Shown: positions 1 to 9,259 of the stretch, piece by piece
Layout: each line of letters opens with the position of its first letter
Numbering within the stretch: position 1 is the first letter of the stretch
DNA from: Colwellia psychrerythraea
GTDB lineage: Bacteria; Pseudomonadota; Gammaproteobacteria; Enterobacterales; Alteromonadaceae
Reading direction: 5' to 3'
DNA length: 64,000 nt
Assembly (NCBI RefSeq): GCF_000764225.1
Contig: NZ_JQED01000046.1
Coordinates: 1-64,000 of the forward strand
Translations under genes and position numbers: made by a program
The notes under the pieces: model-generated
What the model was told of the DNA's origin: nothing
The model's input: only the letters and a program-made list of their open reading frames with translations
Database searches by the model: none

Positions 1-86
1 GCAAGCTAGAAATGTTACCGCTCGACTTGCATGTGTTAAGCCTGCCGCCAGCGTTCAATCTGAGCCATGATCAAACTCTTCAATTA
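1..86 (-). rRNA. 16S ribosomal RNA, 5' end only (partial)
   Basis: Read on the minus strand, these bases are the universally conserved start of bacterial 16S rRNA, including the AGAGTTTGATCATGGCTCAG primer site and the following conserved stretch up to the V1 region. The gene runs off the left edge, so the rest of the rRNA operon lies outside the window. The mature 5' end is placed at about base 86 by comparison with the E. coli AAATTGAAGAG start. Confidence 0.97.
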
Positions 87-255
87 AAAATCGTTTGTGC
101 ATCACATAGTGATGCTGCTCAATGAATTCTGTCGTGATACCTGCCTAAGCAGATATCGCATTACATATATAAGTATATATTTTTTGCATGAACATCATTC
201 ATTAAGCGTTTTTTTTGTTTCCAAAGGAAACTAAGTAAAACAACTGTAATGTGAG

Positions 256-293
256 TGTCCACACAAATTGCATGATAACTAATTGTTAAAGAA
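256..293 (-). promoter_or_regulatory. rRNA leader antitermination region (BoxA/BoxC-like)
   Basis: On the minus strand the leader contains TTCTTTAACAATTA followed by ATTTGTGTGGACAC. This resembles the E. coli rrn leader (CTCTTTAACAATT ... ATCTGTGTGGGCAC), where BoxA recruits NusB/S10 for rRNA antitermination. It lies between the rrn promoter and the 16S 5' end, as expected. Confidence 0.75.
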
Positions 294-377
294 TCTTAAA
301 TCGAAAGACTTAAGGAGCAAATAATCTCATTCGTTATTCGCTTGACTTCGTTACCGTTGCTCCGAAGTAGGAGGCGT

Positions 378-405
378 ATAATACGCTCCTTAGTTTTGAT
401 GTCAA
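378..405 (-). promoter_or_regulatory. rRNA operon P1-type sigma70 promoter
   Basis: On the minus strand a perfect -35 TTGACA (400-405) is separated by 16 bp from a -10 TATTAT (378-383). A C-rich discriminator (ACGCCTCC) follows, as is typical of stringently controlled rRNA promoters. The bases upstream of the -35 (about 406-450) are A/T-rich and could act as UP elements. Start-point and regulation are inferred from similarity to E. coli rrn P1 promoters. Confidence 0.85.
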
Positions 406-420
406 CGTTTATTTCAAAGT

Positions 421-755
421 ATTTTCAAAAACATTTTAAAATGAAACGTTAAGTTAGCTGAATTACCCGAAAAGCAACTAGATAACTTATCAAAACAGTT
501 CTTTGGGTTACCCCTTGGAACTGGTGGCGCATTTTAGAGACTTTTCGCTTTTGATCAAGGGTTATTTTCACCTTTACGCTTGTTCGGTCACTTATCATAC
601 ACATAGCTTCATTATTGGGCTATACGGCACGATCATAAAGGATCTTTGATTATTTTTGTTTAAATAAGCTCTTTATTATAATGCGAATATGTCTATCCTT
701 CTCAGCATTAAAGTGTAAAATTTAAAGATATTTACCAGACTTTCTGCTCAAAAAT
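421..755. other. Intergenic region between rrn promoter and purD terminator
   Basis: No coding potential or RNA gene is recognised here. The A/T-rich part nearest the rrn promoter could hold UP-element and Fis sites, but no individual site can be defended by eye. Confidence 0.4.
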
Positions 756-785
756 AAAAAAACCGACACTAAAGTCGGTTTTTTA
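756..785 (-). terminator. Rho-independent terminator of purD
   Basis: An A-rich arm ending in ACCGAC (to 767) pairs with GTCGGT and a T-run (774-784), with a 6-nt loop. On the minus strand this gives a GC stem followed by a long U tract, about 80 bp past the purD stop. It could also work on the plus strand. Confidence 0.85.
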
Positions 786-864
786 TAATTCTCTAAATGA
801 TCACAAGATAAAAATACGTTAGATCTCAAAGATGATCATACACTTTAACTCGCGCTACATTTAA

Positions 865-2160
865 TTAGCTGTTTTCTTGCTCACGTTCAATCGCACGATA
901 AGCAATATCAGTTCTGAACTCTACACCTTGCCAAGTAATTTGATGTAATAATTCATATGCAGTTTGTTGTGCTTCTGTCACTGAGTTTCCTAAAGCAGTT
1001 GCACAAAGTACGCGACCACCATTAGTCACTACTTCACCTTGTTCGTTCAGCTTGGTACCAGCATGGAATGTTTTGGCTGATACATTATTATTAGTATCTA
1101 AACCTGAAATGACATCACCCTTAGGGTAATCTGCTGGGTAACCTTGAGCAGCAAGTACAACACCAACGGCAGCACGACTATCAAATTCAATAGACACTTT
1201 ATCTAATTCACCACGAGTAGCGGCTAAACATAAGTCAACTAAATCAGATTGTAAGCGCATCATGATAGGCTGTGTTTCCGGATCACCAAAGCGACAGTTA
1301 TATTCAATAACATTAGGTGTGCCATCTGCGGCGATCATAAGGCCTGCATATAAGAAACCACTGTATGGCGCATCTTCGTTAGCCATACCTTCAACCGTTG
1401 GCATAATAACTTCGGCCATAATACGATCATGGATCTCAGGGGTAACTACCGGTGCTGGAGAATATGCACCCATGCCACCTGTGTTAGGACCTAAGTCGCC
1501 ATTTAACGCGCGTTTATGATCTTGGCTTGTTGCCATTGGTAAAACATTCTTACCATCAACCATTACTATAAAGCTTGCTTCTTCACCTTCAAGGAACTCT
1601 TCAATCACTACGCGATGACCAGCATCACCAAAGGCATTGCCCGCTAACATATCAGTAATCGCATCTTCAGCTTCAGCTAATGTTAACGCCACAATAACGC
1701 CTTTACCTGCTGCTAAACCATCGGCTTTAACAACAATTGGTGCTCCTTGTTCACGAACATAAGCCAATGCAGGCTCAACGTCAGTGAACTTTGCATAGCT
1801 ACCAGAAGGAATTTTATTACGTGCTAAGAAGTCTTTAGTAAATGATTTTGAACCTTCTAGCTGTGCAGCTTTGGCACTTGGACCAAAAATAGCTAAACCT
1901 TGTGCTTGAAAAGCATCAACAACACCATCAACAAGTGGTTGTTCTGGACCAACAATAGTTAAGGCAACGTCTTCACGTTGAGCAAAAGCAACTAAAGCAG
2001 CATTATCAGTAACATCAATAGCAACATTCTCTAATTTTGCTTCAGTAGCAGTACCCGCATTACCTGGGGCAACAAACACTTTAGTAACCTGACTTGATTG
2101 AGCCGCTTTCCACGCTAACGCATGTTCACGACCACCGCCGCCAATAACTAAGATTTTCAT
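865..2160 (-). CDS. purD: Phosphoribosylamine-glycine ligase (GARS)
   Basis: Catalyses ATP-dependent joining of glycine to 5-phosphoribosylamine, an early step of de novo purine synthesis in the cytoplasm. The 431-residue length is normal. The N-terminal GGGGREHA motif (7-14), the ATP-grasp segment KADGLAAGKGV (145-155) and the family signature GPNTGGMGAYSP (224-235) are all present. The minus-strand AGGA ribosome-binding site upstream of the ATG supports the start. It lies 39 bp downstream of the exported methyltransferase-like gene and has its own terminator. In many gammaproteobacteria purD directly follows purH; here the two are separated by that gene and a repeat-bearing gap. Confidence 0.97.
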   Translation of the reverse strand: MKILVIGGGGREHALAWKAAQSSQVTKVFVAPGNAGTATEAKLENVAIDVTDNAALVAFAQREDVALTIVGPEQPLVDGVVDAFQAQGLAIFGPSAKAAQLEGSKSFTKDFLARNKIPSGSYAKFTDVEPALAYVREQGAPIVVKADGLAAGKGVIVALTLAEAEDAITDMLAGNAFGDAGHRVVIEEFLEGEEASFIVMVDGKNVLPMATSQDHKRALNGDLGPNTGGMGAYSPAPVVTPEIHDRIMAEVIMPTVEGMANEDAPYSGFLYAGLMIAADGTPNVIEYNCRFGDPETQPIMMRLQSDLVDLCLAATRGELDKVSIEFDSRAAVGVVLAAQGYPADYPKGDVISGLDTNNNVSAKTFHAGTKLNEQGEVVTNGGRVLCATALGNSVTEAQQTAYELLHQITWQGVEFRTDIAYRAIEREQENS

Positions 2161-2199
2161 ATGTTTTTCCTATATATTTTCTTTACGCTAAATCAGCAG

Positions 2200-3060
2200 T
2201 TACTTAGCTGGTTTAACAAATTTTAATGTCATGCGATCACTTTCGCCAATCGCTAAATATTTCGCTCTGTCTTTATCTTCAAGTGCTAAACGTGGCGGTA
2301 ATGTCCACACACCTTTTGGATGAATAGCTAAGTCTTTTGCATTGGCATTAACTTCAGATGAGCCAGCAAATCTAAAACCAGCCGCTTTGGCTTGCTTAAT
2401 AGTGTTTGCTTCAGAGACATAACCCCGTGCTTTTTCAGGGCTAACACCTGCTGGCAATCTGTGTTCAACTACGCCTAAAACGCCACCAGGTTTGAGTGCA
2501 TTAAAAGCATCTTTGAATACTTGTTCTACACCAGCGTCTTTCCAATTATGCAAGTTTCTAAAGGTTAAAATTAGATCTGCAGTTCCTTGAGGCGCTAATT
2601 CACTTTCTTGTCGAGGTGTGAAATCAGTTAAAATAACCTCACTAAATACAACGTCAGACGCCAATTTTTTCACTAATTTTTTGCGAGAATTGCTGTAGTA
2701 GTTATCTTCACCCGTATCAGGGTAATGGGCACCATATAACTTACCCGACCCTTTTAAAGCTGGTGCTAGTATTTCAGTGTACCAACCACCACCTGGGGTA
2801 ATTTCAACAACAGTCATATTTGGCGTAAAGCCAAAAAAGTTCAGTGTTTCAATAGGATGACGATATTGATCACGTGCTTTATTTTTAGCGGTACGATGAT
2901 CACCTGCAACCGCATTTTCAAGAGCTTTTGTTGAGGCGCTATTATTAGTATTAGCTTCATGTGCATGAGTATCATGCGCAGTCGCAGAAAAACTTAATGC
3001 ACTACAGCTTAAAGTTACTGCAATAGCAATTGATTTAAGCGCGTTTGTTTTAATTGTCAT
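2200..3060 (-). CDS. Exported class I methyltransferase-like protein (COG4798-type)
   Basis: A 286-residue protein. Residues 1 to about 28 look like a Sec signal peptide (KSIAIAVTLSCSALSFSATA), followed by a short His-rich stretch. The mature part has a Rossmann methyltransferase-like start, VVEITPGGGWYTEILAP (about 84-100), resembling SAM motif I, and later segments typical of predicted methyltransferases seen as exported proteins in proteobacteria. An AAGGA site precedes the ATG. Whether it binds SAM in the periplasm is doubtful, and its substrate is unknown. It lies 39 bp upstream of purD on the same strand, so the two may be co-transcribed, but no functional link to purine synthesis is evident. 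Confidence 0.8.
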   Translation of the reverse strand: MTIKTNALKSIAIAVTLSCSALSFSATAHDTHAHEANTNNSASTKALENAVAGDHRTAKNKARDQYRHPIETLNFFGFTPNMTVVEITPGGGWYTEILAPALKGSGKLYGAHYPDTGEDNYYSNSRKKLVKKLASDVVFSEVILTDFTPRQESELAPQGTADLILTFRNLHNWKDAGVEQVFKDAFNALKPGGVLGVVEHRLPAGVSPEKARGYVSEANTIKQAKAAGFRFAGSSEVNANAKDLAIHPKGVWTLPPRLALEDKDRAKYLAIGESDRMTLKFVKPAK

Positions 3061-3140
3061 AACTATTTTCCTTGTAAAATTATTAGTTTTTTATCAATAC
3101 CCTTAAAGATATTAATTTATGGCAATATTTATAACAGATA

Positions 3141-3303
3141 TTATACCAATTACACTAATTAAGAATTCATTTTCAAATGGTCTAAAATTCCAATAACATC
3201 GTTGCTTTCAATCCTAATAGCCTGCTATTAGTCAATCAAGCGCCTTGTTATTGAACCTTTATCCTCATTAAAGCTGTAATCTTAATTAATCAAAATGGTA
3301 TTA
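3141..3303. repeat. MITE-like repeat, copy 1
   Basis: The ends form an imperfect terminal inverted repeat of about 23 bp: TTATACCAATTACACTAATT at the left, and the complement of AATTAATCAAAATGGTATTA at the right. Inside is a long imperfect palindrome centred on CTAATAGC/GCTATTAG (3214-3221 and 3224-3231), with outer arms CAATAACA (3191-3198) and TGTTATTG (3246-3253). The core shares clear sequence with a second copy at 28028-28189 of nearly the same length (163 versus 162 bp). There is no ORF, so any mobilisation would be non-autonomous. Confidence 0.75.
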
Positions 3304-3530
3304 AACAAACAAGCAGCGTTGATTTTATTTCCATACTAATTTTCATTGTAAGTAAATAAATCAACACTGCTTTGATCAGTAATTAAGGTAAGCACACTTT
3401 TAGATTTCCGTCGATAAACTACGGGAATAACAAATACTCTAGTGCACCTGTGAACCTATCTTTTACTTATTACATGTAAGTAGCTTCATTTTTAATAAAG
3501 TTCCTTTAAGCTGATCTGTTCAATTTAAAG

Positions 3531-3569
3531 AAAAAAGCACGGAGCTGACGAATGTCAGTGAGTACTTTT
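3531..3569 (-). terminator. Probable rho-independent terminator of purH
   Basis: On the minus strand AAAAGTAC...CTGAC-ATTC-GTCAG...GTGCTTTTTT forms an interrupted stem with one G-T pair, ending in a T-run, 39 bp after the purH stop. Confidence 0.6.
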
Positions 3570-3607
3570 GACGCCTAAATTGGACTTAGCAGCGACAAGG
3601 GACACTA

Positions 3608-5215
3608 TTAATGGCGGAAGTGACGCATACCTGTGAACACCATAGCGATGTTATGTTCGTCTGCTGCAGCAATAACTTCGTCATCACGCATAGAACCACC
3701 CGGCTGAATTACTGCAGTAATTCCTGCTTCAGCTGCAGCGTCTAAACCATCACGGAATGGGAAGAATGCATCAGAGGCCATTACTGAACCTTTCACTTCT
3801 AAGTTTTCATCAGCAGCTTTAATACCCGCAACTTTTGCTGAGTATACGCGGCTCATTTGGCCTGCACCAACACCGATAGTAGAGCTATTTTTAACGTAAA
3901 CAATCGCGTTAGATTTCACAAATTTTGCAACTTTCCAACAGAATTGTAAATCACGCATCTCTTCATCAGTTGGTTGACGTTTAGTTACTACATTTAAGTC
4001 ATCACTTGTTACGCGACCTTGATCTGTATCTTGTACTAATAAACCACCATTAACACGCTTATAATCAAAGCCTGTGGTTTTATTATCCCACTGACCACAT
4101 TCTAATAAACGTAGGTTAGGTTTAGCAGCAACAATTTGTGCAGCAGCATCTGAAACACTTGGTGCAATGATTACTTCAACAAATTGACGAGAAACAATGG
4201 CTTCAGCGGTATCTGCATCTAACTCACGGTTAAAGGCGATGATGCCACCAAAAGCAGAGGTAGGATCGGTTTTATAAGCGCCTTCATAAGCCGCTAAAAT
4301 ATCATCACCAATGGCAACACCACATGGGTTAGCATGCTTAACAATAACACAAGCTGGTTCATCAAATTCTTTAACACATTCTAATGCTGCATCAGTATCG
4401 GCAATGTTGTTATAAGATAAAGCTTTGCCTTGCAATTGCTTGGCAGTAGAAACAGACGCTTCTTCAGGATTCGCTTCCTTGTAAAAAGCTGCATCTTGAT
4501 GAGAGTTTTCACCGTAACGTAAATCTTGTGTTTTAATAAACTGGCTATTGAAAGTACGCGGGAATTTAACTTTGTTCTCGAAAGAAGCTTCTGATTCAGT
4601 TTCAGCTTCACCGTAAGCAGGCAACATTTTACCAAAGTAGTTAGCAATCATACCGTCGTAGCTAGCTGTATGCTCGTATGCTGCGATAGCTAAATCAAAA
4701 CGTGTTTTATACGTTAACGAGTCATTGTTGCTATCTAATTCAGCTAATACACGATCGTAATCGCTAGCATTAACAACAATAGTTACGTCCTTATGGTTTT
4801 TAGCAGCGGCGCGAACCATTGTAGGTCCACCGATATCGATATTTTCAATCGCATTTTCTAAGGAACAATTTTCATCACTTACTGCATTGGCAAACGGGTA
4901 CAAGTTAACCACTACCATATCAATTGCGCTGATATCGTTTTCTTCCATTACCACTTCATCGGTACCACGACGCGCTAAGATGCCGCCATGTACTTTAGGG
5001 TGTAACGTTTTAACACGACCATCCATGATTTCTGGGTGACCAGTATAATCTGAAACTTCAGTTACTTTGATGCCGTTTTCAGCTAATAATTTTGCTGTAC
5101 CACCAGTAGAAAGAAGATCAACACCCTTCTCACTTAAACGTTGAGCAAACTCAACAATACCTGATTTATCAGAAACACTTAACAGTGCGCGTTTAATTGG
5201 ACGTGGAGTATCCAT
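3608..5215 (-). CDS. purH: Bifunctional AICAR transformylase / IMP cyclohydrolase
   Basis: Carries out the last two steps of IMP synthesis: formylation of AICAR with 10-formyl-THF, then ring closure. The 535-residue length matches the family. The N-terminal cyclohydrolase (MGS-like) domain shows STGGTAKLL and MDGRVKTLHPKVHGG (64-78). The transformylase domain has RYGENSHQ (233-240) and the catalytic KHANPCG (293-299). An AAGG ribosome-binding site precedes the ATG. It is followed by a terminator-like hairpin and a MITE-like repeat, so it may be transcribed separately from purD. Confidence 0.97.
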   Translation of the reverse strand: MDTPRPIKRALLSVSDKSGIVEFAQRLSEKGVDLLSTGGTAKLLAENGIKVTEVSDYTGHPEIMDGRVKTLHPKVHGGILARRGTDEVVMEENDISAIDMVVVNLYPFANAVSDENCSLENAIENIDIGGPTMVRAAAKNHKDVTIVVNASDYDRVLAELDSNNDSLTYKTRFDLAIAAYEHTASYDGMIANYFGKMLPAYGEAETESEASFENKVKFPRTFNSQFIKTQDLRYGENSHQDAAFYKEANPEEASVSTAKQLQGKALSYNNIADTDAALECVKEFDEPACVIVKHANPCGVAIGDDILAAYEGAYKTDPTSAFGGIIAFNRELDADTAEAIVSRQFVEVIIAPSVSDAAAQIVAAKPNLRLLECGQWDNKTTGFDYKRVNGGLLVQDTDQGRVTSDDLNVVTKRQPTDEEMRDLQFCWKVAKFVKSNAIVYVKNSSTIGVGAGQMSRVYSAKVAGIKAADENLEVKGSVMASDAFFPFRDGLDAAAEAGITAVIQPGGSMRDDEVIAAADEHNIAMVFTGMRHFRH

Positions 5216-5324
5216 CTGTTTATTTACCTTCTTTGTTGTAACTTACTGCTAACTTACCGCCAATGTGCCGTTAACTTGCATGGTTACATGATTATTTAAA
5301 GTGATTTTGAGTGTTATAAAACAT

Positions 5325-5347
5325 AAAAAGCACCCGAGGGTGCTTTT
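5325..5347 (-). terminator. Rho-independent terminator of dusB-fis
   Basis: AAAAGCACCC-GA-GGGTGCTTTT is a perfect inverted repeat just after the fis stop, with T-runs on both strands. It is placed to end the dusB-fis transcript. Confidence 0.9.
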
Positions 5348-5362
5348 CATTGAAATTCGATA

Positions 5363-5650
5363 TTAGTTCATACCGTATTTTTTAAGTTTCTTACGTAAAG
5401 TACCACGGTTAATACCTAGTAAGTTAGCTGCGCGAGTTTGGTTACCGCGAGTGTACATCATTACTTCTTCTAACATTGGCGCTTCAATTTCGCTCAATAC
5501 AAGGTCATACATATCATCAACATCGTTACCATTCAATTGTGATAAGTAGTTGCTAATTGCAATTTTAGCTTGGCTACGTAATGGAGAAGTTTTTGTTTGT
5601 GTTTGAATATCGCCAGTGATAAATGGAGAAGAAACATTTTGTTCGAACAT
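5363..5650 (-). CDS. fis: DNA-binding protein Fis
   Basis: A nucleoid-associated protein that bends DNA, activates rRNA promoters and shapes chromosome topology. At 95 residues it is close to the 98-residue E. coli protein. The C-terminal helix-turn-helix, NQTRAANLLGINRGTLRKKL (about 70-89), is the family signature. It lies 56 bp downstream of dusB on the same strand, the classical dusB-fis operon. A stable hairpin terminator follows. An rRNA operon, a likely Fis target, starts about 5 kb away. Confidence 0.97.
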   Translation of the reverse strand: MFEQNVSSPFITGDIQTQTKTSPLRSQAKIAISNYLSQLNGNDVDDMYDLVLSEIEAPMLEEVMMYTRGNQTRAANLLGINRGTLRKKLKKYGMN

Positions 5651-5706
5651 ATGATATAACTCTTTCTTTTGTTAATAAAATAAAACTACAACAACTTGTA
5701 CTCGCC

Positions 5707-6723
5707 CTAATGAGAGCTGGTCACAAAGTCATCAAAAAATTTGTCTAACGTCACCAATTGTTCATCGGTTGACGCTAAAGCATTAAAAATAGCCCTAAAC
5801 GCTTTGCCTTGGTCAATAGAAAACGTTGCGCTAAAACCGTCTTTGGTCTCAACTAAGTTTTGTATGTACCAAGAAACATGTTTTCTAGCGATCATCACAC
5901 CTTTGAAATCGCCGTAAAACTGATGTAACTCCATAACGTGTGCCAATACAATTGAACGAACTTCGCTCAATGCAGGTGCAGACATCTTTTTACCCGTAGC
6001 CAAGAAATGATTAATTTCTCGAAAAATCCACGGACGACCCTGTGCACCACGGCCAACCATTATGGCATCCGCACCCGTATGATTTAAAACCTGTAGCGCC
6101 TTTTCTGGTGACGTAATATCACCATTTGCCACTACAGGAATTGAAATAGCTGATTTTATTGCTTTAATCGTGTCGTATTCCGCATTGCCTTTATAAAAGT
6201 CATTACGAGTACGGCCATGCACTGCGAGTGATGCGATTCCACTATTTTCAGCAATTTTTGCTATTTCAATACCGTTACGGGTATCTTCACACCATCCAGT
6301 GCGAATTTTTAGCGTAACCGGTACATTTACCGCATTCACCACTGACTGAACAATACGTTCAACCTGTGCTGGCTCTCTTAATAACGCAGAACCCGCTAAT
6401 TTTTTATTTACCTTCTTTGCCGGGCAACCCATATTGATATCAATAATTTGTGCGCCGTTATCAGCATTCACTTTGGCAGCAAACGCTAACTCATCAGGGC
6501 AACTTCCGGCAATTTGTACCGAACGAATTCCTGCAGCATCACCATGCAGCATTCTTAATTTAGACTTTTCGGTATTCCACACTTTCGGATTCGACGAAAG
6601 CATTTCAGACACTGCTAAACCCGCACCCAATTGACAACATAATTGTCGAAATGGTTGATCGGTGACTCCTGCCATCGGGGCAAGCATTACCTGCGAATTA
6701 AGTTGATAAGTACCTATTTTCAT
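5707..6723 (-). CDS. dusB: tRNA-dihydrouridine synthase B
   Basis: An FMN- and NADPH-dependent enzyme that reduces uridines in the tRNA D-loop. The 338-residue length is normal for DusB. Visible motifs are the flavin-binding start MLAPMAGVTDQPFR (13-26) and INMGCPAKKV, which carries the catalytic Cys100, and the later GRGAQGRPW segment typical of the family. It heads the dusB-fis operon. In many relatives prmA lies just upstream of dusB; here about 5.6 kb of plus-strand accessory genes separate them. Confidence 0.95.
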   Translation of the reverse strand: MKIGTYQLNSQVMLAPMAGVTDQPFRQLCCQLGAGLAVSEMLSSNPKVWNTEKSKLRMLHGDAAGIRSVQIAGSCPDELAFAAKVNADNGAQIIDINMGCPAKKVNKKLAGSALLREPAQVERIVQSVVNAVNVPVTLKIRTGWCEDTRNGIEIAKIAENSGIASLAVHGRTRNDFYKGNAEYDTIKAIKSAISIPVVANGDITSPEKALQVLNHTGADAIMVGRGAQGRPWIFREINHFLATGKKMSAPALSEVRSIVLAHVMELHQFYGDFKGVMIARKHVSWYIQNLVETKDGFSATFSIDQGKAFRAIFNALASTDEQLVTLDKFFDDFVTSSH

Positions 6724-7014
6724 ACTGCTGTTTTTTTGAGCTACCTTTCAAAAGGGCGCTAAGTTTACTCGTTTTTTTTTCAATTGAAAAGCATAGAATT
6801 TGAACAATATTTGATTTTTTTCACCTTTTTGATATTGACATTTATTAAAGTATTAATGTGAGCGTAAATCGTACAATTTCCGAATAAATTGGTTGACAAA
6901 GCCTTCAAAAAAGATAAAGCCAAATATGTCGCAAACTTAGCTCGAACAACGGCTGCAACTGTGGCAAAGTAAAATTACTGACACTTACCTAAGCTAATAA
7001 TAATTATAAATATA

Positions 7015-8340
7015 ATGACAACACTTTTGAGATTACCCATTACCAATGTATTCGGACAAGGTGACTACAGCGCCACTTTGCACCTTGGTAGCGAAAAAGC
7101 CCCCGTTAATCTACTACTTGATACCGGTAGCAGTACGCTGGTAGTAAAAAGCACTTCGTATCAAGCAACACTTGATAAAGAATTAACACCGAGTACCGCA
7201 GTTCAAGAAGTTAATTATGGTGTTGGCGGTTGGAATGGCCCGGTGATATTTACAAGTATTAATATTCATGAGCATTGCCATCAGTCTGAACACCCGCAAA
7301 GCATTGCGAAAAGCTCAAGCATGAATTTAACTAACGCGCCGATTGCACTGGTGCATTCAGCAAAACAGAGTAAAACCTTTGGTGAAGCCGATGGCATTTT
7401 AGGCTTGGCTTATCATCACTTAAATAAAAGCTTTGATTTTAGCGATTACTTTACCGAACATAATATTGCTCCTGCGCTGAGTTACCCGTGGCCGTTTAGT
7501 AATGAGCTTAGTGAAGACTTGGTTAGCTTTAAAAAACTAATGTGGAAATACCCTGAACACGATGTAACGCCCTACTTCACTTTATTAGCAGAACAGCAGC
7601 TTAGCGCTAATAAGTTTGCTTTCTACAGTAAACGCTCTGCGATACATGTTAATGAAAGCCACTCAAACAAAGAAGATAAGATACCTGCGACTGCTTTAGC
7701 CAACGATCCCTTAAACAAAGGTTTATTAATATTAGGCGGAGGTGAAGAGCAAACCGACTTATACCAAGGTGAATTTCAAAGCATCAAGGTTGAACACGAT
7801 GTTTATTACAATGTAGAGTTAAAATCAGTTCAAGTTGGCACAAATAAACCAGTAATAGCAGCACCACTTGACCAAAAGCACCTTAAAAGTTATTTCACCA
7901 ACGCCATAATTGATACCGGTGCAGGAGGCATCGTACTTACGGCTGAAATATACCAACAAGTGATTACTGACCTCATTGCTTATAACGCTAACTTTGCTCA
8001 ATGTTTAGCGCCTTTTAAAGAGATGAGCGCGCAATTAACTGGTATAGATAGTAGTAAATTACAACTGTCTGAGTGGCCAACACTGTATTTTAATTTTGTC
8101 AGCGAACCAGCAACCGCTACTACCGCAGAAAAAGTTGTACAACTTTCCTGTACGCCAGAAACCTATTGGCAAATTAATACACCTGATTATGACAAAGCGT
8201 GTTTTCGTATCTTAAGTCAATTACCACAATGGCCTAATCAAAGCATTATTGGTTTACCATTGTTAAATAATTATTACGTAGTGTTTGACCGTTCAGTGCA
8301 TAAAACAGGTGTAATTAAGTTTGCTGAGCAAAACAAGTAG
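7015..8340 (+). CDS. Pepsin-like (A1 family) aspartic protease
   Basis: A bilobal aspartic protease homologue of 441 residues. Both catalytic motifs are present: DTGSS at residues 36-40 and DTGAG starting at Asp300, in hydrophobic-hydrophobic-DTG contexts. A flap-like Tyr68-Gly69 (VNYGVGG) lies where pepsins have their flap tyrosine. Near the end, SIIGLPLLNNYYVVFDR matches the conserved pepsin C-terminal region. No signal peptide is visible, as in the bacterial pepsin homologues called shewasins, and no propeptide is obvious. Pepsin homologues are rare in bacteria but have been reported from marine gammaproteobacteria including Colwellia and Shewanella. Substrate and role are unknown. It is transcribed divergently from dusB. 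Confidence 0.88.
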   Translation: MTTLLRLPITNVFGQGDYSATLHLGSEKAPVNLLLDTGSSTLVVKSTSYQATLDKELTPSTAVQEVNYGVGGWNGPVIFTSINIHEHCHQSEHPQSIAKSSSMNLTNAPIALVHSAKQSKTFGEADGILGLAYHHLNKSFDFSDYFTEHNIAPALSYPWPFSNELSEDLVSFKKLMWKYPEHDVTPYFTLLAEQQLSANKFAFYSKRSAIHVNESHSNKEDKIPATALANDPLNKGLLILGGGEEQTDLYQGEFQSIKVEHDVYYNVELKSVQVGTNKPVIAAPLDQKHLKSYFTNAIIDTGAGGIVLTAEIYQQVITDLIAYNANFAQCLAPFKEMSAQLTGIDSSKLQLSEWPTLYFNFVSEPATATTAEKVVQLSCTPETYWQINTPDYDKACFRILSQLPQWPNQSIIGLPLLNNYYVVFDRSVHKTGVIKFAEQNK

Positions 8341-8469
8341 TTAAAAAAATAATATAAGCAATAACTGCATTACGAAAAAATTTAAATATTTGCTCTTTAC
8401 ACATTTTTTGCACATTTTATTGCTTTAATGAACCCTAAAGATGAAATGTACCTATTACTAAGGATATAA

Positions 8470-9057
8470 ATGCATAGCTTTACTACCGAACGATTATTAA
8501 TAAGACCGTTATCTGAGGAAGACAAAGCGCTATTCATTAACCTTTATACCGATGCCAAAGTGATGCGCAATATTAGTGCCCCATTGAGCGGTGAAAAAGC
8601 AGAAAAAGCGTTTCACAATACCTTGAAAATAATGAAGAAAGCTCAACCCAGTATCATGACTTGGGTAATTGTCAGTTTGGCTGATAACAAAGCAATTGGC
8701 ATACAAGGGTTTACTTGGCCTACAACAAACATTACTCAGCAAGGTGATAGAGAACTTACACAAGCCGAGATAGGCATAATGTTAAATACTAAGGCTAATG
8801 GAAAGTTATTTCCTGAAGAAGCGATGGGTTCGTTAATGGAATACGGCTTTACTCAACTAAAACTAGAACGAATAAATGCCGTTTACGCGAGTAAAAATCT
8901 AGCCACCAAACGCTTTGTTAACAAGCTTGGTTTTTTCTTACCTGCTAATTTACAAAATGATAGTGGTAAAACAAGCTACCAATACTTCGATTACCAGCAA
9001 TGGAAGCAGCGGTTAATTAAAAAGGTATTTATCAATGCTTCACCTAAATACACCTAA
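8470..9057 (+). CDS. GNAT family N-acetyltransferase (RimJ/RimL-like)
   Basis: A 195-residue protein that opens with TTERLLIRPLSEEDK, the standard beginning of RimJ/RimL-type acetyltransferases. The later AEIGIMLNTKANGKLFPEEA and AVYASKNLATKRFVNKLGF segments match the acetyl-CoA-binding and closing motifs. An AAGGA site precedes the ATG. The acceptor could be a protein N-terminus or a small molecule; this cannot be told from sequence. About 200 bp without an ORF separate it from the borosin methyltransferase, so membership in the same operon is uncertain. Confidence 0.85.
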   Translation: MHSFTTERLLIRPLSEEDKALFINLYTDAKVMRNISAPLSGEKAEKAFHNTLKIMKKAQPSIMTWVIVSLADNKAIGIQGFTWPTTNITQQGDRELTQAEIGIMLNTKANGKLFPEEAMGSLMEYGFTQLKLERINAVYASKNLATKRFVNKLGFFLPANLQNDSGKTSYQYFDYQQWKQRLIKKVFINASPKYT

Positions 9058-9259
9058 AGAAATGCATAATACTGCCGATTAAATGGCGATGAGAGATTGC
9101 TAACAATAACAAGATGCTAAAAAGAAGATTAGCCGTTGCCTTAAGTACACCCTTTCTGCTAATTTACTAAGCAATGTAATTGCTTCTAGTACCAACCCGT
9201 TCTAGAGATATTATGTAAAGTCATAAAAATAATAACAATAAAAAATAAAGGTATTCACT

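Larger units (their letters stand above)
3061..3607. other. Gene-poor gap between purH and the methyltransferase gene
   Basis: This 547-bp gap holds a MITE-like repeat (3141-3303) and a probable purH terminator (3531-3569). No convincing ORF is seen. The promoter for the methyltransferase-purD pair is presumably in the A/T-rich stretch just upstream of 3060. Confidence 0.5.

Noticed and set aside
1..864. tRNA genes near the rRNA operon
   Set aside because: No cloverleaf-like sequence or CCA-type acceptor stem is visible upstream of the 16S start.
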